Part shown: in pieces, positions 1 to 5,128 of the stretch
How positions within the stretch are numbered: position 1 is the first letter of the stretch
Layout: every line of letters begins with the position of its first letter
Source of the DNA: Clostridiales bacterium
Lineage (GTDB): Bacteria > Bacillota > Clostridia > Oscillospirales > Butyricicoccaceae
Reading direction: 5' to 3'
Length of the DNA stretch: 6,006 nucleotides
Assembly (NCBI GenBank): GCA_004555915.1
Contig: SFJM01000086.1
Span: 1-6,006, forward strand
Translations under genes and position numbers: made by a program
The notes under the pieces: generated by a model
What the model saw: only the letters and a program-made list of their open reading frames with translations
Database searches by the model: none
What the model was told of the DNA's origin: nothing

Positions 1-1
1 C

Positions 2-7
2 AGGAGG
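2..7 (+). promoter_or_regulatory. lacZ ribosome binding site
   Basis: A strong Shine-Dalgarno sequence, AGGAGG, ends 7 nt before the ATG at 15. A second ATG at 11 is only 3 nt from it and opens a different, short frame with no recognisable product. The spacing therefore supports 15 as the lacZ start. The promoter must lie left of the window. Confidence 0.85.
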
Positions 8-14
8 AGAATGG

Positions 15-647
15 ATGATTATTCCGCACTATTACGAGGACCCGCACACACTGCATGTGGGTACCATGCCGAATCGTGCCTATTACATTCCGGCATCCCA
101 GCGCAGCGATACTTTAGTCGAGCACCGCGAGACCTCGGATCGCTTCCAGCTTTTGAACGGAAGCTGGAAATTTCGGTACTACGCCAGTATTTATGACTTG
201 CAGGATGCTTTCTATGAGGTCGGCTATGATGCCTCCGCTTTTGACAGCATCCCGGTCCCTAGCGTGTGGCAGAACCACGGCTACGACCACCACCAGTACA
301 CCAACATCCGCTATCCGTTCCCCGCTGATCCACCGTATGTTCCTAAAGAGAACCCCTGCGGCGTTTACCTCTACGACTTCACTTACCAAAAAGATGCCAC
401 CGCCCCGCGTGCATTTCTGAACTTCGAGGGCGTTGCCTCCTGCTTCTATGTCTGGCTCAACGGTCAGTTTGTCGGGTACAGTCAGGTCGCCCATTCCACA
501 AGCGAGTTCGATGTAACGAAGTTTGTTCGATGTAACGAAGTTTTTACAGGACGGCACCAACCATCTGGCGGTCCTCGTGCTGAAATGGTGCGATGGCAGT
601 TACATGGAAGATCAGGATATGTTCCGCATGAACGGCATTTTCCGTGA
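15..647 (+). CDS. LacZ N-terminal fragment (frame before the duplication)
   Basis: This is the product actually read from the lacZ start in the sequence as given: 210 residues. Residues 1-170 are the LacZ jelly-roll (GH2 sugar-binding) domain up to SEFDVTKF. Residues 171-210 are out-of-frame sequence ending at TGA 645-647. It has no barrel and no catalytic glutamate, so it cannot be an enzyme on its own. An N-terminal piece of this kind is comparable in position to the E. coli alpha fragment but longer; any complementation with the downstream fragment is speculation. Confidence 0.6.
   Translation: MIIPHYYEDPHTLHVGTMPNRAYYIPASQRSDTLVEHRETSDRFQLLNGSWKFRYYASIYDLQDAFYEVGYDASAFDSIPVPSVWQNHGYDHHQYTNIRYPFPADPPYVPKENPCGVYLYDFTYQKDATAPRAFLNFEGVASCFYVWLNGQFVGYSQVAHSTSEFDVTKFVRCNEVFTGRHQPSGGPRAEMVRWQLHGRSGYVPHERHFP
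506..543 (+). repeat. Perfect 19-bp tandem duplication in lacZ
   Basis: The unit GTTCGATGTAACGAAGTTT occurs at 506-524 and again, with no gap or mismatch, at 525-543. Nineteen is not a multiple of three, so the extra copy adds one base to the frame. With a single copy the sequence reads SEFDVTKFLQDGTNHL, matching the E. coli LacZ strand SEFDLSAFLRAGENRL. The second copy is therefore the inserted material. Confidence 0.97.
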
Positions 648-3105
648 TGTCTACCTGCTGCACCGCCCGGAACAGCGCATCGAGGACTATTTCATCACTA
701 CCGACATCCACGGCAGCACCGCAGGGGTTGCTGTCCGCCTGCGTTACTACGATTCCGCCGTTGCCACCCGCATCACCCTCTACGATGCAGCCGGCACAAT
801 AGTCGGCAGCGTAACGCCCGTGGAAGCACCGGATGATGCGGCATTCCCCTATCATGCAGAAATCACCATTGTTGACCCGACACTCTGGAACGCAGAGCAG
901 CCCTACTTATATACCCTTGTGTTGGACACACCCTGCGAGACCATTACGGATCGTGTGGGCATCCGCGAGGTTCACGTTGCCAACAATCAGATTTATGTCA
1001 ATGGCCAGTCCATCAAGTTCCACGGCGTGAACCGCCACGAATCCGACCCGGTCACCGGCTATGCCGTTGGCTTTGAGCAGACGAAAAAAGACCTGCTCAT
1101 GATTAAAAAGCACAACTTTAATGCCATCCGCACCAGCCATTACCCGGATGTGCCTTACTTCTATCAGCTCTGCGACCAGTACGGCTTCTTTGTCATTGAT
1201 GAAGCCGACAACGAGAGCCACGGTGCGTCCGAATACTATTGCGAGGGCAACGAAAGCTGGCCCAACCACGTTGAAAACTGGAACAAGCCCATCGCAGACA
1301 ACCCGGAGTTCACCGAGGCCACCGTAGACCGCACCCGCCGCTGCGTGGAGCGTGACAAGAACCGTCCCTGCGTCATCATCTGGTCGATGGGCAACGAGAG
1401 CGCCTACGGCTGCACGTTTGAGGAAGCGCTGGCATGGACAAAGAGTTTTGACCCCCGCCGCCTGACCCACTACGAGAGCGCCCAGTACCGCAGCAAGAAC
1501 CGTAAATACGATTTCTCGAACATTGATATGTTCAGCAATATGTACCCTTCTCTCGAAAGCATTCAGGAATATCTGGACAACGAGCCGGACAAACCCTATA
1601 TCATGTGCGAGTACAGCCACTGCATGGGCAACGGCCCCGGCGATTTGGAGGATTATTTCCAGTTCATTCAGAGCCATGACGGCTTAGTCGGCGGTTTTCT
1701 GTGGGAATGGTGCGACCACGGTATTTATAAAGGGAAGATGCCCGACGGCCGCGACATCTATTATTACGGCGGCGACCACAATGAGTGGCCGCATGACGGC
1801 AATTTCTGCATGGACGGTCTGGTCTACCCCGACCGCCGCCCGCACACCGGGCTGTTGGAGTTCAAGAACGTCTATCGCCCGGCGCGTGTTGTGAAGTACG
1901 ACCGGGAATCCGGCATGCTCACGTTGCACAACTACATGGACTTTGTTGATTTGACCGAGTATGCCGCACTAACCTATCAGGTAAGTTGCGACGGCGAGGT
2001 CATCGACAACGGCTTCATCCCCTACCCTGACGGTTTCACCCTGCCGCCGCACAGCGAAAACGCCTTGCCGTTGGCCGTCCATATTCCCGATAAAGGCAAG
2101 TGTTTCCTGAAAATCTTCTACCATTGCGATAAAGGCCTGTCCTTGCGTTCGGAAGGTCATCTCCTGGGTTTTGATGAAATCCTGCTGGAAAACGAAGACA
2201 GCCGCAACCAGAAAACCTTGGCTATGTGGAGTGATGCCCCTTCCAACAGCACGATCACTGTTCAGGAGACGGACCGCCATTTGACGCTGCGCGGCAAGAA
2301 CTTCACCTACAACTTTAATAAGCTGACGGGTCTGTTCGCCGCGATGCAGTACGAGGATGCAGTCCTGTTGGACAAGGAAATGGAGTTCAACCTCTGGCGT
2401 GCTCCTACGGACAATGACCGCAAGCTGAAGCTGGATTGGCTGGCTGCCCGCTATGACCACTGTATGACCAACGCCTACCGCACCGAGTATCAGGTGACGG
2501 ACAGCGGTGTGACTCTGCGCGCCAAAGTCGGTATTGCACCGATCAGCTTGCAGAAATTCCTTGATTTGGATGTCTGCTGGACGGTTTCCAACAGCGGTGC
2601 AGTAACGCTGGCACTGCACGCTGAGCGCAACACGGTATTCCCAGAACTGCCGCGCTTTGGCCTGCGCCTGTTCCTGCCAAAAGAAATGGCCCGCGTCAGT
2701 TACTTCGGCATGGGTCCGATGGAAAGCTACTGCGACAAGCACCATGCTGCCAGCCACGGCTACTTCAGTTCCACCATCTGGCAGCAGCACGAGGACTACA
2801 TTCGCCCGCAGGAGAACGGCAGTCACTATGATTGCGATTATGTCCAGCTGGATGGCGCTGGCATCAAGTTTACCGCTGTCGGTGCAAAGCCGTTCTGCTT
2901 CAACGCCTCGCACTACACGCAGGAAGAGTTGACTGAAAAGGCGCACAACTATGAGCTGCATCCCTGTGACAGCACCGTTCTCTGCCTTGACTATGCACAG
3001 AACGGCATCGGCTCTGCCAGCTGCGGGCCGCGTCTGGCGGAGCAGTACCGCCTTGACGACGTTTCCTTCGATTTCAGTATCCGTCTGATTCCCGAAAAAG
3101 CATAA
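523..3105 (+). CDS. LacZ C-terminal fragment with both catalytic glutamates
   Basis: This open frame of up to 860 codons carries the end of the jelly roll, the Ig-like domain, the whole catalytic barrel and the C-terminal domains of LacZ. Its most upstream start would be the TTG at 523, inside the duplication. The first in-frame ATG is at 604 (MEDQDMF). Neither has a convincing Shine-Dalgarno sequence, so strong independent translation is unlikely. It would lack about 165-190 N-terminal residues, which in the E. coli enzyme contribute to the active site and tetramer contacts. Activity is therefore doubtful unless the frame is restored. Confidence 0.6.
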   Translation: MFDVTKFLQDGTNHLAVLVLKWCDGSYMEDQDMFRMNGIFRDVYLLHRPEQRIEDYFITTDIHGSTAGVAVRLRYYDSAVATRITLYDAAGTIVGSVTPVEAPDDAAFPYHAEITIVDPTLWNAEQPYLYTLVLDTPCETITDRVGIREVHVANNQIYVNGQSIKFHGVNRHESDPVTGYAVGFEQTKKDLLMIKKHNFNAIRTSHYPDVPYFYQLCDQYGFFVIDEADNESHGASEYYCEGNESWPNHVENWNKPIADNPEFTEATVDRTRRCVERDKNRPCVIIWSMGNESAYGCTFEEALAWTKSFDPRRLTHYESAQYRSKNRKYDFSNIDMFSNMYPSLESIQEYLDNEPDKPYIMCEYSHCMGNGPGDLEDYFQFIQSHDGLVGGFLWEWCDHGIYKGKMPDGRDIYYYGGDHNEWPHDGNFCMDGLVYPDRRPHTGLLEFKNVYRPARVVKYDRESGMLTLHNYMDFVDLTEYAALTYQVSCDGEVIDNGFIPYPDGFTLPPHSENALPLAVHIPDKGKCFLKIFYHCDKGLSLRSEGHLLGFDEILLENEDSRNQKTLAMWSDAPSNSTITVQETDRHLTLRGKNFTYNFNKLTGLFAAMQYEDAVLLDKEMEFNLWRAPTDNDRKLKLDWLAARYDHCMTNAYRTEYQVTDSGVTLRAKVGIAPISLQKFLDLDVCWTVSNSGAVTLALHAERNTVFPELPRFGLRLFLPKEMARVSYFGMGPMESYCDKHHAASHGYFSSTIWQQHEDYIRPQENGSHYDCDYVQLDGAGIKFTAVGAKPFCFNASHYTQEELTEKAHNYELHPCDSTVLCLDYAQNGIGSASCGPRLAEQYRLDDVSFDFSIRLIPEKA

Positions 3106-3134
3106 CCTCTACACAAAAGAATGGAGAAAATCTC

Positions 3135-4385
3135 ATGTCTGAAAACACAGAAAGACGTTATTTAAAATGGTATAACAAGGTCGGTTACGGCTCCGGCGAT
3201 GTTGCGGGCAACGTGGTCTATGCGTTCCTCTCCTCGTTCGTTATGATTTACCTGACCGACACCGTCGGCCTGAATCCCGGCATCGTCGGCACGCTGATTG
3301 CTGTGTCCAAGCTGTTTGACGGCATTACCGACATCTTCTTTGGCTCGATGATCGACAAGACGCACTCCAAGCTGGGCAAGGCTCGCCCGTGGATGCTCTA
3401 CGGCTACATCGGCTGCGCCATCACACTGGTCGGCATCTTCGCCATCCCCATGGGCATGAGCGAGTTTGCCAAGTACGCATGGTTCTTTATCTGTTATTCC
3501 CTGCTGAACGCTGTGTTCTACACGGCCAACAACATCGCCTACTCTGCCTTGACTTCCCTTGTCACCAAGAACAGCGCCGAGCGAGTGGAGATGGGTTCCT
3601 ACCGCTTCATGTTCGCATTCGCGACCAGCCTTGCCATTCAGTCTTTCACACTGCTGGCTGTCTCTGCACTGGGCGACACTGCCGAAGCATGGCGCACCGT
3701 GGCTATCGTCTATGCCATTATCGGTCTGATCGTCAACACGCTCTCTGTTTTTTCCGTCAAGGAACTGCCGGAGGAAGAACTTGTCAATACCTCGGATAAA
3801 GCCGAAATCGAGAAAGACGAGAAGTACGGTCTTGTCGAAGCTGCCAAGCTGCTGGTCGCCAACAAATACTACCTGATGATCTGCGCCACCTATATTTTGC
3901 AGCAGATCTATGGTGCCATGATCAGTATGGGTACCTTCTACGCCGCCCATATCCTTGGCGACAAGAACCTGTTCGGCGTGTTCTCTTGGGCCATCAACAT
4001 TCCTTTGATCATCGCACTGGTCTTTACCCCGACCCTCGTTGCCAAGATGCACGGTATGTACAAGCTGAACGTCGGCAGCTATGCCCTTGCTACCGTGGCC
4101 CGCGCGCTGGTTGCTGTGGCTGGTTATACGGGTTCCGGCGATGTCAAGATGATGCTTCTCTTCACGGCTATTGCTGCACTGGGTCAGGGCCCGTGGCAGG
4201 GCGACATGAACGCCGTTATCGCCTCCTGCTCCGAGTACACTTGGCTGACGAAGCACAAGCGCGTGGACGGCACGATGTACTCCTGCACCTCGCTCGGTGT
4301 CAAGCTGGGCGGCGGTCTCGGCACCGCCATCACCGGCTGGCTGCTGGCGTTCAGCAACTACGATAAGGCGCTGGCCGTAAACTGA
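3135..4385 (+). CDS. GPH-family (MelB-like) sugar:cation symporter, truncated at the 3' end
   Basis: This inner-membrane transporter of the glycoside-pentoside-hexuronide family is the likely importer of lactose or a related galactoside for LacZ. It starts at ATG 3135, 8 nt after GGAG (3123-3126), 29 bp behind lacZ. Visible family features are FDGITDIFFG with D62 and D66 (helix 2), the following DKTHSKLGKARPW loop (74-86), a charged central loop at about 208-245, and the helix 10-11 region GQGPWQGDMNAV then KRVDGTMYSCTSLGVKLGGG. Helices fall near 22-41, 48-72, 87-105, 112-139, 157-178, 186-207, 246-273, 280-303, 313-331, 338-360 and 386-406. The protein ends at residue 416, just after helix 11, whereas family members usually run to about 450-500 residues with a twelfth helix. 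Homology ends within a few bases of the stop and AT-richer, unrelated DNA follows. I infer a breakpoint that removed helix 12 and the tail. Function is probably impaired. Confidence 0.9.
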   Translation: MSENTERRYLKWYNKVGYGSGDVAGNVVYAFLSSFVMIYLTDTVGLNPGIVGTLIAVSKLFDGITDIFFGSMIDKTHSKLGKARPWMLYGYIGCAITLVGIFAIPMGMSEFAKYAWFFICYSLLNAVFYTANNIAYSALTSLVTKNSAERVEMGSYRFMFAFATSLAIQSFTLLAVSALGDTAEAWRTVAIVYAIIGLIVNTLSVFSVKELPEEELVNTSDKAEIEKDEKYGLVEAAKLLVANKYYLMICATYILQQIYGAMISMGTFYAAHILGDKNLFGVFSWAINIPLIIALVFTPTLVAKMHGMYKLNVGSYALATVARALVAVAGYTGSGDVKMMLLFTAIAALGQGPWQGDMNAVIASCSEYTWLTKHKRVDGTMYSCTSLGVKLGGGLGTAITGWLLAFSNYDKALAVN

Positions 4386-4537
4386 TATTCACTATGCAAA
4401 ATCAAAAGAGCGTTGTTCCCGTTTGGCATAAAATAAGAGCTGACGGGGGTAGATGTAGGTTTACGGTCTCTTGCAGTAAGAACAGGCTTTAATTTTTAAT
4501 AACGGTTACACCGTTTTCAGATGACTTAGAAAGAGTT
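4386..4537. other. Non-coding junction segment, AT-richer than the operon
   Basis: This stretch separates the cut permease from the end of the DUF188 fragment. It has no full gene. It contains a short frame that may be an excisionase remnant (separate entry), a small perfect hairpin AACGG-TTACA-CCGTT at 4501-4515 with no T-run beyond CCGTTTTC, and the left arm of a larger hairpin. I see no promoter, tRNA or clear terminator for the permease operon in it. Confidence 0.5.
4394..4492 (+). pseudogene. Possible 5' remnant of a Tn916-type excisionase (xis)
   Basis: A 32-codon frame starts at ATG 4394 with MQNQKSVVPVWHKI. This resembles the start of small Tn916/Tn1549-type excisionases, which commonly have a P-[VI]-W-x-K segment just before the winged-helix part (LTIEEA...). 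After residue 14 the likeness stops and the frame ends at TAA 4490. There is no Shine-Dalgarno sequence before the ATG, as expected if the left side was cut at the permease junction. The match covers only about 14 residues and rests on memory of the family, so it could be chance. Confidence 0.27.
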
Positions 4538-4564
4538 TTACGTACTCTGCAAAATTCTTTCTAA
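4526..4564. repeat. AT-rich imperfect inverted repeat over the DUF188 stop codon
   Basis: The arms TTAGAAAGAGTTTT (4526-4539) and AAAATTCTTTCTAA (4551-4564) can form 14 pairs on the + strand, with one G-T pair and an 11-nt centre. The minus-strand DUF188 stop codon (4540-4538) sits at the edge of the left arm. No T-run follows on either side, so it is not a typical intrinsic terminator. It may still act as a 3'-end structure for the minus-strand gene, or mark the end of a mobile segment. Confidence 0.6.
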
Positions 4565-4840
4565 AGCGTTTCTATATGTTATATCCTGCTCCTTCGTTCG
4601 TTTGGATGCCCCTTTGGGGTGCTTTCCGGCACGGAGGAGCTTTTTGTTTTTGTGGCGGCGGAACAGCAGGTCGTCTATATTTTCGGGCGTATACTCTAAG
4701 CCGTTTTGGTTCAGCACGCGGGCGCGGCGCGCCAGACACATACTTGCCAGTCCGTAGTCCTGCGTGATTACAAGGTCACCGGGATGTACGCGGTTTACTA
4801 GCGCAAAATCTACGCTGTCGGGCCCTTTGTCAAAGGTCAA
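4538..4840 (-). pseudogene. YaiI/YqxD family (DUF188) protein, N-terminus lost
   Basis: About 100 residues are readable on the minus strand and match the C-terminal two thirds of the YaiI/YqxD family, small PIN-like proteins of about 150 residues with uncertain function. Recognisable blocks, numbered from the TTG at 4840, are GDLVITQDYGLA (21-32), LNQNGLEYTPENID (43-56) and KHPKGASKRTKEQD (73-86). The first visible residues, LTFDKGPDSVDFALVNRV, belong to the middle of the family. The frame runs only four codons further upstream to a stop near 4853-4855. The N-terminal part, with the VDADxCP-type acidic motif normal in this family, is therefore absent, and phage-derived sequence of the opposite direction begins at about 4841. 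The TTG at 4840 has no ribosome binding site, so I call it a gene remnant. Its C-terminus appears complete. Confidence 0.82.
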
Positions 4841-4841
4841 T

Positions 4842-5120
4842 GTCGGGAATACCTATTCAAGCGACAAATACGGCAATCGTCTGAAAACCCTTGTCCCGGT
4901 TGCGACTGTGTGGGCATATTTCCGGCAGCTATCCGGCAAGGAAATTGAAACGGGTATTTCCACAAAGACGAATGAAACCGTTCTTTTTCAAATCGGCTAT
5001 CGGGCAGATATAAAAACAACCCACGTTATACGCTACAAAGGTGTATTGTACGATATAACGCGGGTTGATGTGTTTGAGGGGTACAAAACTGACCTGACAA
5101 TCTATGCAAAGTCAGCATAA
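4842..5120 (+). pseudogene. Phage head-tail connector (head closure/adaptor) fragment, N-terminus lost
   Basis: About 92 residues, from NTYSSDKYGNRLKT to IYAKSA and the TAA at 5118-5120, look like the C-terminal bulk of a phage head-tail joining protein (SPP1 gp16-like, Phage_H_T_join family). These proteins of roughly 105-115 residues sit between the capsid portal complex and the tail of siphophages. Supporting features are VWAYFRQLSGKEI, the middle strand ETVLFQIGYRADI, and the closing pattern VIRYKGVLYDITRVDVFEGYKTDLTIY. The open frame extends left to GTG 4764, but its first 26 codons are merely the antisense of the DUF188 gene and lack a ribosome binding site. The true start has been lost at about 4841. 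No other phage structural gene is in view; the next gene to the right points the other way, so this is an isolated prophage scrap. Confidence 0.72.
5012..5067 (-). terminator. Terminator-like hairpin with T-run, minus strand
   Basis: The arms 5017-5030 and 5054-5067 pair over 14 positions. The single mismatch on the + strand (A5023/C5061) becomes a G-U pair in minus-strand RNA. A second 5-bp stem, TACAA (5034-5038) with TTGTA (5046-5050), closes a 7-nt loop above a 3x3 internal loop. On the minus strand the stem is followed directly by TTTTTATATC (5016-5007). That is the layout of an intrinsic terminator, about 60 nt past the acyltransferase stop. It lies inside the phage gene fragment, so this role is an inference. 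Confidence 0.5.
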
Positions 5121-5128
5121 AGTCAAAA

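Larger units (their letters stand above)
15..3105 (+). pseudogene. lacZ: lacZ, GH2 beta-galactosidase, broken by a 19-bp duplication
   Basis: This cytoplasmic enzyme hydrolyses lactose and other beta-galactosides. Read with one copy of the 19-bp repeat removed, the gene encodes 1023 residues, the usual length of long LacZ enzymes. In that numbering the motifs are: HGVNRHE (330-336) and RTSHYP (366-371) of the TIM barrel; DEADNESHG (389-397); the acid/base glutamate E455 in WSMGNESAYG; the nucleophile E526 in MCEYSHCMGNG; FLWEWCDHG around W557; and LWRAPTDND around W788 in the C-terminal small-chain domain, followed by YFGMGPMESY from 890. The expected order of N-terminal jelly roll, Ig-like domain, barrel, linker domain and small-chain domain is kept. 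The frame breaks after F170 in the conserved SEFDVTKFLQDG strand of the jelly roll, and the normal reading stops at 647. Everything downstream looks intact, so the lesion is probably recent or a sequence error. The permease follows after 29 bp, presumably in the same operon. Confidence 0.9.

Noticed and set aside
11..196. 61-codon frame from the ATG at 11
   Set aside because: It is too close to the Shine-Dalgarno sequence, has no recognisable product and overlaps the clear lacZ N-terminus.
515..545. Programmed +1 frameshifting as a way to read lacZ through the duplication
   Set aside because: A +1 shift near TTT-GTT-CGA would give a protein with six repeated residues (FDVTKF), but LacZ is not known to use recoding and no stop or pause signal is placed there. 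A plain duplication explains the sequence.
1969..2961. Long antisense open frame (330 codons) opposite lacZ; a similar one at 907-1677
   Set aside because: No recognisable protein. Long antisense frames are expected opposite GC-rich coding sequence with biased third positions, and the sense frame carries clear GH2 motifs.
3162..4256. 364-codon antisense frame opposite the permease
   Set aside because: It is rich in H, D, G and R, has no membrane or domain pattern, and lies entirely opposite a clear GPH transporter.
4600..4660. GCCCC-TTT-GGGG and TCCG-GCA-CGGA hairpins with a nearby T-run on the + strand
   Set aside because: They fall inside conserved DUF188 codons (KHPKGASK and HKNKKLL). 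The T-run is the antisense of lysine codons, so a real terminator is unlikely.
4837..5019. 60-codon minus-strand frame opposite the phage fragment
   Set aside because: No family resemblance, and it lies antisense to a better-supported phage protein.
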